A stretch of DNA of 64,000 nucleotides from Endomychus coccineus (taxonomy: Eukaryota > Arthropoda > Insecta > Coleoptera > Endomychidae): the NCBI GenBank assembly GCA_958510875.1, contig OY294067.1:247767736-247831735 (forward strand), written 5' to 3'. The notes below the pieces were generated by a model. The model saw only the letters and a list, made by a program, of their open reading frames with translations. It did not search any database and was not told the origin of the DNA. The translations under genes and the position numbers were made by a program. The stretch's first letter is position 1, and each line of letters begins with the position of its first letter. Below, piece by piece: positions 48,066 through 58,855 of the stretch.

Positions 48066-48257
48066 GCTATGACACAAGAAAGACGACGATACGGTTTTGT
48101 CTTGGAAAGGCAATGCTCACTTACGAAACATCACTTATCATATCACACTCAAGGCGTAGCTACATACCAACAAAACATTGACAAATGGTCTGAAGTTGCA
48201 AAAACACGAGAGTACCTGCCTGATTCCGTCGAGAACATTTTCAGCAATCGTTTGAGA
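48066..48257 (+). CDS. IRSp53: IRSp53 ortholog, C-terminal I-BAR exon
   Basis: A 192-base, 64-codon, phase 0-0 exon, acceptor TTGAATTTCAG and donor GTAAGT. AMTQERRRYGFVLERQCSLT aligns with the diagnostic I-BAR motif of pattern ALTEERRRFCFLVEKQCAV. HHLSYHTQGVATYQQNIDKW and KTREYLPDSVENIFSNRLR complete the last helix; the vertebrate protein has a similar AYHSKGKELL...W pattern followed by a P-x-x-V helix. This is the strongest single piece of evidence for the gene's identity. Confidence 0.95.
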
Positions 48258-49406
48258 GTAAGTTATTTTCTAATATTGGTCTCGAATATGATTGGTCGTA
48301 GTAGAGACTGGATTAAATGCATTAAAAATGGTTAAAAACATGCATGCAATATGCACTGAAAAAATACGAAATCATCCCTTTGAAATATGCAATATGCATC
48401 AGTACATACAATTTTAAAAACAAAAATTTCAACAATAAACTACGAAATACAGGAAAAACATGTATTCAATCTTTTTTACAAAGGAAATATCATTCAAAAT
48501 TTTGTTCATTTTATAAATAATTACAGATTTTCTGTATTACAGTTTTTCAATATTATCTAGGGTAGTATTATGTCTTCCAGCCGAAGAAAAGGACCTTTCA
48601 ACTTCATGAGACATAATAAGTGCATACTTAAAGCTTGAAATTAAAGCCGAATCCATGTTAATAACTAAAAAAAAATTTTCCATTTATGACATGGGATCTG
48701 AAGAAAAATATAATTTCATGATCAATAGGAATAGGGGTGAACGTTACAGAAAACTGAGGTATGTCATTATAGGAAAGATCAATTCAAGAAAGTATTTTGG
48801 TACATGGTATTGAACATTTTTTTTGGACTAATATTACAATTTGCTAGGCTCTTCCTAGCAATTTTGGGGATTGAAAATTATTTCAGTTATTTTTAGAGAG
48901 AGTATTATTAAAGGATTAAACCCTTTCGTTACAAAAATGGCAAAAAACAGTTTCATCGTCTATAATTTTTAGTTAAAAATCGTCACCAATCCAGTTTCTT
49001 TAAAGTGTTAAATTTTTCTTGACAGATTTCAGGCATTTTCACAAATAACTATGAATAACCACTTCAAAAATGCTTATTTGTTTATCGGAAACACAATCAC
49101 TGATGGTTAAACAGTAACTGAACTCCAAATGGAGATTTAATTTAAAATAAGCAATAGGTACACCATAAAAAAAAAACGTTAACAGATTATCAATATCATT
49201 TATTTTATTATACCAGGAATTCCAATTGTAGACACGTAAATCATACTATCATAATTATAAAATCCAGAATTTCATTGTTCGTAACAAGGCCATAATAGTC
49301 GTTTCAATTTTTTGCATGTTTATTCGATACGAAATTTCCTAAACATGCATTTGCGTTTTGTGAAAAAGTTCTGATATGCATTATCACTACATGGTATAAA
49401 ACAATT
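48258..49406. other. Intronic, nothing recognised
   Basis: AT-rich intron. Near 48340 and 49345, related ATGCA-rich stretches occur (CATGCATGCAATATGC; AACATGCATTTGCG). They could be ends of an old inverted-repeat element, but no clear TIR or duplication was established. Confidence 0.4.
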
Positions 49407-50051
49407 TCTCTGTCCCTATATCCCTATGTATGCTTAAATCTTTAAAACTACGCAACGGATTTTGATGCGGTTTTTTTCAATAGATAGAGTGATTGAAGAG
49501 GAAGGTTCATATGTATAATAACATCCATTGAATAGTGGAGAAATACTGCTATTTGTGAGGTTTCTAATGTGATGTCGTAAATAATTACATTTTTTCCGCT
49601 TACATTGCAAACGCAGGCTGAACCCTACGAGATATATCAAAATAATGTACTAAGTATTGTACACATTGAAAAGGTCTACAGAAAACTCCGCGATGGTATA
49701 TGTCTATCTCTTATAGTTATCCCACAATACCATTTTTTTATCATTTACTTTTTACGACAAATAATGGCTAATTTTCGAAGCGATTTTAACCAATACAGCA
49801 TTAATCCTTATCCAATTAAATACCTTAAATTGATTTAATATAGATCTATATGGCCCTTTACAGCATATGATTTAAATGAATATTTTCGAAGATATTACAG
49901 ATTTAAAAATTGCGGGACGTAGCGTTTGCGGCGGTACCGGCCGGCCGGGCGGGAGCGTGCCTAAAAATAGCGCGTCGGAGGCCGCGGTTCTTCCTATAGC
50001 ACTTTGAATTTATCAGCATTGCACCCGTGTGAAGCCGGGGCGGGTCGCTGG
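49407..50051 (+). mobile_element. Non-autonomous Helitron-like element
   Basis: It starts TCTCTGTCCCTATATCCC and has an internal AACTACGCAACGGATTTTGA stretch familiar from dispersed insect repeats. It ends in an abrupt GC-rich segment (about 49915-50040) with ACCCG...CGGGT able to pair, followed by CGCTGG and T. A 5' TC, a GC hairpin close to the 3' end, a CTRR terminus and no inverted repeats or target duplication fit a Helitron. No Rep/helicase is encoded. The 68- and 77-residue frames here are incidental. Confidence 0.6.
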
Positions 50052-51220
50052 TATTACATATATTCTCGGGAAATAGGTCACACTAACACATATGCTTATT
50101 ATTTTCGAACGAATTAATATATAATTCATACCTAGGTCAAGGATTATTATTAATAAGCATTATATGAAGCTTGTGTGCATTTTGTTTATAATCTAGTCTC
50201 TGGACTCATCAGTACTAGTTGATAAATGATAACAAACATGTTTCCACTATGATAACATTAATTACCGTATTCTATTATCTTCAGTTTGATGATGATGCGA
50301 CCCGCTTGAAAACATCACTATTATTATTGTTCCAATAGTGTCAGTAAAAAAACAAAAAATCTCATTTTCATTAAGAAAGTATGAAAAAATGTTATGCAAA
50401 TCACATGTTAAAAGCTTTTCATGGGGGGAGAAAATGAAGAGATATAAATAAAAACATTACGTTTCGAAATAAAATTTCTCGACAATTTTATAGACATCGA
50501 ATAACGTTTTAGTGTGAGAGTATCGATATATAAATTCCTCTGGTGAATAGATAATCAGATTTTTAAAGGGAGTATAATATTTGATATATTTATTCTCATA
50601 GAGGGAGAGTAAATAATTATCTACTTATACCACATTATTCTCACCAAGTAGTAAGATTCAAGTAGAACATATATACTTCAGTACACCTCACTACAATTCT
50701 CCTTCCTGAAGGAGTTATTGTTCATTTATTTTATTTTCTCATATTGATTTATTCATTCTCAGAATAATTCTAAGATTTTGTTTTTTGGATGATAAATACT
50801 ATTTTTGAGCATGTTATTCCCTTGAGATATTTTTTTGGGATAGGGATTTTTGAAAGAGATTTGTTCTGTTGAAACAATAGTCGATTTGCTTAAAAGAAGA
50901 CTTAATTGATGAGCCTGAAGTGCAGGATTTTAGTATTTCCCCTTCTTCACAGAACACCCTAAATAAAAATGAAAGCATATAGGCCTACGTTAAATAAAGA
51001 GAATTAAAAAAAAGATTAAAAAATAGCTCAAAACTAAACTGGTTATTGGACTGTTGACGAAGGTGCTGTAACTAGAGCCTACACTATATTGGTATCTTTC
51101 TCATAGTACTTCTGGAATCATTCCATGAACCAATACCCTAAAAAATGATGATGAATTTCATCGTTATATAAGAAATTACTCACGATCAAACTAGTATCTT
51201 AATTCCTTATCCATTTTCAG
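50052..51220. other. End of intron 5
   Basis: No coding similarity was seen. Ends with acceptor TTATCCATTTTCAG at 51220. Confidence 0.45.
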
Positions 51221-51443
51221 CAAATTTCTGTTTGGCAAGATGAAGACGTATACTCCAGCCCTCGAAGCCCCAATTTCGAAGAAGATAGATTGAGTATAAG
51301 TTCTCAGTTGAGAAAAACTAAGAGCATGGATGCTTCTTGTCTGGACATGCGTTCTATTGAAGATACTGGATCTCCAATAACTACGATGTCCAGAGCAAAA
51401 TCAGAATTCAACTTGAATTCCTCGACACATTCACTAGTACAGG
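51221..51443 (+). CDS. IRSp53: IRSp53 ortholog, serine-rich linker exon
   Basis: A 223-base exon (74 codons plus one base), donor GTAAGT, phase 0 in and phase 1 out. It reads QISVWQDEDVYSSPRSPNFE, EDRLSISSQLRKTKSMDASC, LDMRSIEDTGSPITTMSRAK and SEFNLNSSTHSLVQ. This is a low-complexity, Ser-rich linker between I-BAR and SH3. RKTKSM and SRAKSEF look like basophilic-kinase or 14-3-3-type serine contexts, and SP sites are present; these roles are inferred, as vertebrate IRSp53 is regulated by phosphorylation and 14-3-3 in the matching region. It joins the SH3 exon through a split GAT codon. Confidence 0.85.
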
Positions 51444-52029
51444 GTAAGTAACAGTTTCGTTCGTAGTTTAATATACATATTGAATTTCTCATTGGATTTC
51501 AATATTAACCCGTTCAGGAATATTTATTCCCTTTCTCGTATCCCTCCTAATTGCTAATAATGCCGTCGAGACAAGTCTGCGTATTGGATGCGATACGGAG
51601 AATTATGCAACCGATATTTATCTGAGCGTTATTGCTTTATTGCTGAATGATTGAAAAGGTGAGGGAGATATTCTCCTAGTCTTGACCAAGGTATAAGATA
51701 ACGACTTGCGCAGGTAGGGTATTAGAGTACCTATTCTTGTTTATCAGCCACAGTTTCAAACAGTACTTCATTTTCATTCATTAACATAAGTTTCGTTACA
51801 AATGAAATTACTTTCTGTTGGTTTATAGTACAGTCCGGAATATAGAAAAATTATCGCTTGAAGGAAAAGAATAGAATTGGTACGTAATTTCCCGCATTCT
51901 ATCCCTCATCCCAGAATCCACATCGCTTCCCAGAAACTACTACTGTCCTTTTAGGAGGACTACTTATGTTTCCTACAAATCTTTACTGATAGTTTGTCTA
52001 ACATATTAAGCTATTGCATATAGCTTTTA
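51444..52029. other. Intronic, nothing recognised
   Basis: Ordinary AT-rich intron sequence without similarity. Confidence 0.4.
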
Positions 52030-52860
52030 TCGCGGGCTTTGAGCGCGGCGACCGAATCAAGAAAAAAAACAAAAGACAAATACCGTAACGAAAATCTAAA
52101 AAATCAAAAAACGAAATATCCTAAGACCCACCACTCCGCCTACCATATAGCTCGGCCGAGCTTAAAATTGTCGAAATGTTAACTTTGAACCTTTTAAAAG
52201 GTCGTGATAGCCACAAAGTGGGTCGAAAACTGTTTTGAATTGGTTAATTTTCGATAAATCGAATGACGTTCACGTGAGAAGCGCGTAGCTCGCGAGTTAG
52301 AGAAGAGCAAATTTACGGTACATAGAACGTCTTAACGAGGACTTTTCGCATGCGGTTTTCGCTCCATGTCGTTAGTTTATGAACGGGGCCAACTAAATAG
52401 CATAGTCTCGGATCCCAAAATGTCGACTAAATAGGAAAATTTAATTAAAACAGTTTGAGGTATTCTCAGCTGTCACGTACTAGCATCTGACATGCGACGT
52501 ACGAAAGGGAATTTTCTAGCTACTTGAATATACCGAAAGCGGGTAAAAGCTAGCGGCCCATAGCTCAAAATACTTTATTACAACTGGCGCCGGCCGCACA
52601 GGGTTCGAAACGGCCCCAAATTAACAAAATAGAGGTAAAAAGTATAAACTCTAACTTACGCGCAGCGAGCTCCTCGAGGATATGTCAAAATTATTACGTT
52701 CGTAGCTAATTACGTAAGACGTCTGGCGTTCATGCAATTGTGTTTTTATACAATTCGAACCTTCTAATTTCGATAGGCCACGTGAAAATCCCGGAGCCGG
52801 AAGCGCTATCGAGATCTGAACGTTAAAACTTTCGTATAAAATTGTGTTTACAAGTCAACT
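52030..52860. other. CpG-rich non-coding block of unknown origin
   Basis: About 830 bases with many more CG dinucleotides than the neighbours (for example CGCGGGC, GAGCGCGGCGACCG, GCGCGTAGCTCGCGAG, TGGCGCCGGCCGC, GAGCTCCTCGAGG) and many small palindromes. No frame longer than about 60 codons is open. GGGTTCGAAAC near 52607 equals a tRNA B box but no A box or cloverleaf accompanies it. It could be a young non-autonomous TE, a regulatory element or foreign DNA; I cannot tell. Confidence 0.45.
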
Positions 52861-52872
52861 GACACTTGTCAC

Positions 52873-52910
52873 CATAGATAACTCTACTACCGGTAGTAGA
52901 GTTATCTATG
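52873..52910. repeat. Perfect 38-base palindrome between 10-base direct repeats
   Basis: Left half CATAGATAACTCTACTACC and right half GGTAGTAGAGTTATCTATG are exact reverse complements with no spacer. The palindrome is bounded by CACTTGTCAC on both sides (52863-52872 and 52911-52920). This looks like two terminal inverted repeats joined tip to tip after loss of the interior, with a target duplication, but the element family is unknown. Confidence 0.9.
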
Positions 52911-52924
52911 CACTTGTCACAGGA

Positions 52925-53070
52925 TATTCTTCATAGATATCAAGATGATACTATTTTTTACTCATAATTCGTGAAGATTTTGAAGGGGTAGTGGATGTTT
53001 TTCTGCCCAACTTTTTCCAGTGGCGTAGTGCTATGCAATAGTTTTACCGCGGCAGTCCCCGAGTGCCACA
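52925..53070 (+). mobile_element. Fragment of CAGGGTGTTTC-type foldback MITE
   Basis: It contains ACTCATAATTCGTGAAGATT, TTGAAGGGGTAGTGG and CCAGTGGCGTAG in the same order as the MITE at 62000-62967. A truncated, diverged copy with no coding content. Confidence 0.65.
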
Positions 53071-53799
53071 CGTTTCATTTTTTTAACATGCGATTTCAAA
53101 GTTATCATTTATTCGATCTTTTAAAATCTGTTTGCAAAAGGAAGTGCTTTAATTACAAATTTGTTATTGTTATTTGTCAATTTTTCATTTCTCAGTACAA
53201 TTGGGGATTCTGGAATTTGAAAATTACCACTTAAAACATTTAAGAAAATTAAATAAATCGGTAAAAGAAGAGATATCCAGATAATGTAGATTTTTCAACA
53301 GATAGGAAAATTATTCTTTACTCGAAGATGATTCTGGGGTCAATCCATCATTTTGACCAATAGTTAAAAAATTCTGTAGTAAAATCTTTTGTTTATTTTT
53401 CAATGTTTATTCAAACAAAATATCAAGCATAGGATCCGAGTAGAAACTGGGCGAATGAGCCAAGTATGATCATTTAAGTTACAAGGGTTGACCATAAAAT
53501 AGTGTAGGTATCGCAAATTATCTACAAAAATTGCCAAACTTGACACCTAGCAAAGAATTGGGTCATGGTTGATGTGCAGAGTATCGATGATTTAGTTAAT
53601 TTCCATCAAGCACTACTATTTTATTAGAAAATATGAAAATGTTCCATTCATCAATATTACTATCGTTCTCTAAAAAGGAAGATACTTTCCTCAAAATCTG
53701 TGCATGCATAAATTTTTTGAAAATCTTTTATTTGTTCCTTGGACCATAAGTAGCTTTTGAGATTTCTTCATAAAGGAAAATTAGAGTAAAATTAAAGAT
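53071..53799. other. Intronic, nothing recognised
   Basis: AT-rich sequence. The end may include eroded 5' sequence of the LINE that becomes legible at about 53820. Confidence 0.4.
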
Positions 53800-54018
53800 A
53801 GAAAAAGGAAATGCTGGATCACAGGATCACACTAAGACTTGTAAATTCTGTAAACAAAAAGGAAGAGTTCAGAAAAAAATTACGAATTACCCCTGATGAC
53901 GAGGAATTGCAGAGAGAATATAGCACATACAGGAACTAATTGAATAGTCTATTGAAAACTGCAAAAAAAACATTTTATGAGAGACAAATAAACAACAATC
54001 TCAACAGCTCAAAAAATA
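53800..54018 (+). mobile_element. LINE copy B, 5' part (before mariner insertion)
   Basis: The plus strand reads ITLRLVNSVNKKEEFRKKLR, DDEELQREYSTYRN, a TAA, then LLKTAKKTFYERQINNNLNS. This is the linker between endonuclease and RT in CR1/jockey-type ORF2. The endonuclease itself is absent, so the copy is 5'-truncated. It stops at TA (54017-54018), the mariner target site, and resumes at 56251. Confidence 0.75.
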
Positions 54019-56250
54019 CAGGGTGTCCTCGAACTGCGTGGCCAAAATAAAACCGAAGATTCTTTGATTCGAAAAAAATTTGACGAGCCTTTTTACTTTT
54101 GCCTCAAGGGTCTTGTTTACCCGGTAGAGGGCTTCAAAATTGCAAAAATAATTTTGTTTTTTCGGTATAACTTGAGAACGTGATGAAGAACTTTTACAAT
54201 ATTCAGCAGGTGAGTTACTGTCAATAATGGCCATTTTCGAGAGTGTAGCACAGAGCCTTAGAGACCATAGAAATGGCTCAAACTTGAGGATGTAACGGGA
54301 AAAGTGTCCAGAACTTTTTTGTGGTCGATGTAATTCACTCGATATTTTTTATGTAGATAGCTTATCTGATTTGAAAACTTTTTTTACTCTTAGAAAATTT
54401 TGATAAAATCAACGGATTAGCTTGAAAAAATTAATTTTCGAGTCTCTGCAATTTTGGCTTACTAATTTTACTTGATTAAAATACCTTAGTTGCCTTTGCT
54501 TTTCTAATGTCATTTTGTCATTTGAAGAATTTATTCTCAAAACTGTCAGTTTTTACTTTGCTTTCCGTAAAAATTTTATAAAATTATGGCTCAAAATTTC
54601 ACTAACACTGAAATGGTTGATATGTTATTGATTTATGGACTTTGTCGTTGCAATGGCCGGAGAAGGGAAAGATATCCGCATCGCAGAATTCCAAATCGGC
54701 AAACCTTCGCGAAACTGGCAAATTTGAAGCAAATCGCAGAGAAACTGGACGCAGACGGACAAGAAGGACGTTAGAGCTCGAAGAAGCGATACTGGAAGCG
54801 GTTGAAACTGAACCTGGGATAAGCACACTACGTTTGGGACTTCGTATTGGAGCCTCAAAATCATTAGTTCATAATGTACTGAAAGAAGAACTGTTGTATC
54901 CCTATCATATTAAAACAGTTCAAGACTTATTGCCCATGGATCCAGGTCATCGGCTAGATTTCTGTCGGCTTATTGTCCAAAGACAAAACGCAAACCCCAA
55001 TTTTTGTAGAAGAATTCTGTTCACGGACGAAGATACTTTCACGGGATGTGATCTTTTTAACCTCCATAATGAACATTTCTATGCTGATGAAAATCCTCAT
55101 GAAACGGAAGTTACATATTTTCAGAATCAAACTAAAATCAATGTTTGGGTTGGAATTGTGGATAACTTTATTATTGGCCCTACCGTTATACCCGATCGAT
55201 TGAACGGGGAGAACTAATTGAACTTTTTGGAACAAAGGCTACTTGAACTGTTGGAAGACTTGCCCTTACACATTCGTCGTGGCCTGGTTTATCCATGATG
55301 GTGCACCTCCTCATTTCACATTAGCTGTGAGGCGACATTTGAATGCGGAATATCCAGATCGCTGGATAGGTAGAGGACACGATGCACCAGAGAACTGGCC
55401 GGCCCGCTCCCCTGATTTGACGCCCTGCGACTTCTTTCTATGGGGCGCTTTGAAGTCGAAAGTTTATGCAGCTCCAGTAAACACACGAGAATCATGAAGC
55501 GGATTTATTGAAGAATGATCTCGAAGTACTAGCCAGAGTTCAATCCAATTTCTTGAAACGAATTAATTTGTGTATTCAGGAAAATAGGCAACATTTCGAA
55601 CAATTGATGCCTTAGCGATTTCCCCATTTCTGTTGTTTTTATTATTCGTGTTTTACCGAAATATTAACCATTTCAGTGTTAGTGAAGTTTTGAGCCATAA
55701 TTTTATAAAATTTTCACGGAAAGCAAAGTAAAAACTGACAGTTTTGAGAATAAATTCTCCAAATGCTAAAATGACATTGGAAAAGCAAGGGCAACTAAGG
55801 TATTTTAATCAAGTAAAATTAGTAAGCCAAAATTGCAGAGACTCGAAAATTATTTTTTTCAAGCTAATCCGTTGATTTTATCAAAATTTTCTGAGAGTAA
55901 GAAAAGTTTTCAAATTAGATAAGCTATCTACATAAAAAATATAGAGTGAATTACATCGACCACAAAAAAGTTCTGGACACTTTTCCCGTTACATCCTCAA
56001 GTTTGAGCCATTTCTATGGTCTCCACTCTCAAAAACGGTTTTTATTGACAGTAACTCACCTGCCAAATATTGTAGAAGTCCTTCATCACGTTCTCAAGTT
56101 ATACCGAAAAAACAAAATTATTTTTGCAACTTTGAAGCCCTCTACCGGCTAAACAAGACACTTGAGGCAAAAGTAAAAAGGCTCATCAAATTTTTTTCGA
56201 ATCAAAGAATCTTCGGTTTTATTTTAGCCACGCAGTTCGAGGACACCCTG
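54019..56250 (+). mobile_element. Mariner-type transposon with ~600-base terminal inverted repeats
   Basis: Starts CAGGGTGTCCTCGAACTGCG and ends with the exact complement. TA lies on both sides (54017-54018 and 56251-56252). The inverted repeats run about 604 bases on the left (to ~54622) and 587 on the right (from ~55664) with only scattered mismatches and small gaps. They extend into the first ~12 codons of the transposase gene. Typical Tc1/mariner TIRs are tens of bases, although longer ones are known in some relatives. The transposase frame is broken, but TIR similarity shows a fairly recent copy. Confidence 0.93.
54586..55615 (+). pseudogene. Mariner-like transposase, frameshifted
   Basis: The ATG at 54586 opens MAQNFTNTEMVDMLLIYGLC, then RYPHRRIPNRQTFAKL, an HTH region typical of an insect mariner group. 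A frameshift by deletion near 54720 moves to frame RETGKFEANRRETGRRRTRR, ELEEAILEAVETEPGIS (second helix-turn-helix). FTDEDTFTGCDLFNLHNEHF holds the first catalytic Asp region. A stop at 55215 follows GEN; another shift lies near 55290. FIHDGAPPHFTLAVRRHL (second Asp) and ARSPDLTPCDFFLWGALKSK (third Asp) follow; by my count 43 residues separate the second and third Asp. A last shift near 55495 leads to KRINLCIQENRQHFEQLMP and the stop at 55613-55615. Inactive. Confidence 0.85.
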
Positions 56251-58262
56251 TAAATGGAATATTTTTAATAAAAGCACTGGTTTAACTAACACTGACATTA
56301 ATATAAATAGCATAAGAACTGAAAATAACGAAATTACTCATGATGTCAAGAAAATTGCACATTCTTTCAATACTTACTTTACCGATATTGGACCGAAACT
56401 AACATCAAAAATTAAGAGAAATTATCCTATGAAACATGAATTGGAATACTCTCCAAATAGTATTTACTTATATCCCACAGATAATGAAGAAGTTCTAACG
56501 TCAATCGTCTCTCTGAAGAATGGTAAAGCTTGTGGCATAGACGGTATCAAGGCTGAGGTACTAAAATATATTAAAGAAGAAATAGCGCACCCTCTAAGTT
56601 TCATTATAAATAAGATTATAGAGAGAGGGGAATGTCCCAGACACTTTAAGGTTGCCTTAATAAAACCGATATATAAAAAAGGGGATAAGCTGAGCATGGG
56701 AAATTTCAGACCAATATCTCTAATTTGCAGTGTTTCGGTTTTTGAAAAAATCATAAAAACGCGAATAACATCCTTTTTGGATATATGTAAATTATTATCA
56801 GACGAGCAATTTGGTTTCAGAGCCGGATATAACACTGAAGATGCAATACATTTACTCATATCTAAAATATGATAGTCTAGATAAGAGAAAAAAAGCTGTA
56901 GTTATTTTTATAGATATACAAAAGGCGTTTTATACGGTATCACACTCTGAATTGCTGGGAAAACTGGAAAGATTTGGGATTAGAGGAATGGCATTGGATT
57001 TATTTAAGTCTTACCTTTCTAACAGACTCCAATGTACGATACTGAATGGTTTCAAAAGTGATATGGAAGTGGTTCAATGTGGCATTCCTCAAGGAACTGT
57101 ATTGGGCCCAGTTCTGTTCTTAATATACATCAACAGCCTACTTAATCTGCGTATAAGTGGAACAATGATCGCATTCGCCGACGACACCGCTTTGTTCTTT
57201 GAAGATGATACTTGGGATAACTTGAAGAAGAAGTCGAATTGGATATGGTAGATGTGATAAACTGGTATGGTAGTAATCTACTTACTCTAAACATCGCAAA
57301 AACTGTGTTCTTACCCTTCACTTGCTATGCTGACACTTCACATGAAATGGAAATAAACAGAAAAAGCAATACCGACCAAATCAAAATTAAATCATCGAAT
57401 ACCGTTACTTACCTGGGCCTAAAAATTGACCGACATCTAAAATGGAGTGAACACCCTGAAACCTTGGTAAATAGATTGAGATATGTTCTGTACCGAATTA
57501 AGCATATAAAAAATTTTTTGACCTGGCTAACGCGGAAAATTGTTTATCATGCCCTCGTGGAAAGCCACTCAAACTATGCTATTACTGTGTGGGGAAGTAC
57601 TAATACAACATATCTCAGAGATCTAAGTATCATTCAAAAAAGAATTCTAAAAATAATCTCAAATAAATCAAAATTATATAATTCTGACAAATTATTTAAA
57701 AAACAGGTATACAAGATATAAGACAATTATATTTCTTGAAAACAGCTCTCAAAGTATTTTCGGAAGATAAGAAACATTTTCTGAACGATCATTCGTACCA
57801 GACACGTAATAAATCTACATATTACAAAACTCCATTTAAAGCAACTGTTAAAGGACAAAAAAGTTACAGCTATATGTCCTTGAAAATATTCAATACCAGA
57901 TAATGTTAAACAAGCTAATAGCATAAGAAAGTTTAGAAAAAATCTGAAAGAGTATTTGGCGATCACAGAAAGGAAGCAGATCCATCGTATTATCGAATAA
58001 TAGGATGTGAATGATTTTAGTGATGAGTAATGACTATAATATATGTGACAATTGTGTGATTGATGAGTATCTCAAACTTACATTAAGATGAAGTGTGTGT
58101 AATATTCTATAATATATAGGTATATTCATGTCTATTTCTTTGCACCTACAAGTGTTTTCACTTTGGTGTATCAATGTACTATTGTTAATATATATTTATT
58201 TTTTCTATTATGTATTTTGTGAATTAATTTGAGCAATAAATAATAACAATAATAATAATAAA
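56251..58262 (+). mobile_element. LINE copy B, main part with RT
   Basis: Continuation after the mariner. SFNTYFTDIGPKLTSKIK then NGKACGIDGIKAEVLKYI and YKKGDKLSMGNFRPISLICS are RT fingers (56429-56872). A frameshift near 56860 leads to VVIFIDIQKAFYTVSHSELL, palm motif A, with Tyr where many LINEs have Asp (AFD). CGIPQGTVLGPVLFLIYINS and MIAFADDTALFFED give motifs B and C (57080-57205). The 57239-57721 frame gives the thumb and C-terminal region (NTVTYLGLKIDRHLKWSEHP). The 3' end is an (AAT)n/(TAA)n tail near 58244-58262. It is related to LINE A at 43409 but a separate family copy. Frameshifted and 5'-truncated. Confidence 0.88.
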
Positions 58263-58466
58263 GTAACTCAAATAGCCGAATAGAAAAAATATTTAGTAAT
58301 ATCTGGGTTAAACTCAGCCAGGGGTTATAATTTTTATTAACGATACTCGCTCGATTCAATATCTCTATTATATTCTCATAACTATACTGTGTATAATCAG
58401 TGTTATGGACGTATGTATAATCAAAACAATAGTAGACTTCTGCGGATAGCTAATTTCTAAAAATTT

Positions 58467-58665
58467 CGGCTTCCGGATGGATTCCGCTTCACAATACCAC
58501 GACGTGATACCGACGTTGCGCCAACCATTACAGGTGGCAGCTTCAGGGCAGGCTTGAGACTTGAGGCGGTTCCAGTTCAGTCTGCCCTGGAGATGCCACC
58601 TGTAATGGTTGGCGAAACGTCAGCATCAAGTCGTGATATTATGACGCGAAATCCATCCGGAAGCC
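58467..58665. repeat. Long imperfect inverted repeat
   Basis: Arms of roughly 85 bases surround a ~30-base loop. GGCTTCCGGATGGATTCCGC pairs with GCGAAATCCATCCGGAAGCC, and CCAACCATTACAGGTGG pairs with CCACCTGTAATGGTTGG. Pairing is interrupted in the middle of the arms. It lies just downstream of LINE copy B. A foldback MITE or a transcribed hairpin are both possible. No coding content. Confidence 0.8.
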
Positions 58666-58734
58666 AAGATTTGTAAATCAAAACAAGCTAATATTTTGCT
58701 TCTATTCGTGAAAATAAGCTACGTGTGCGGTATT

Positions 58735-58855
58735 CAAATACCGTCTGAAGATGGCGTACCAACAAATACGAATAAAAGTGATATCAACATAGTAGTGTTT
58801 AATTTAACAATATTTATGAAGTTTTATATCACATAGTGAAGGGTGGAAGTGTAAG
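58735..58855 (+). repeat. Interspersed repeat with ribozyme-like motif (copy)
   Basis: Shares with 17041-17190 the order ACCGTCTGAAGATGGC, GATATCAACATAGTAGTGTT, TATCACATAGTGAAGGGTGG. The middle segment is shortened. Confidence 0.6.

Noticed and set aside
47802..48335. A separate 177-residue protein
   Set aside because: It is one frame running through IRSp53 exons 4 and 5, the 63-base intron and flanking intron. Splice sites and homology support the exon reading.
52595..52620. tRNA-like B box GGGTTCGAAAC
   Set aside because: No A box or cloverleaf nearby; probably chance in a CpG-rich block.
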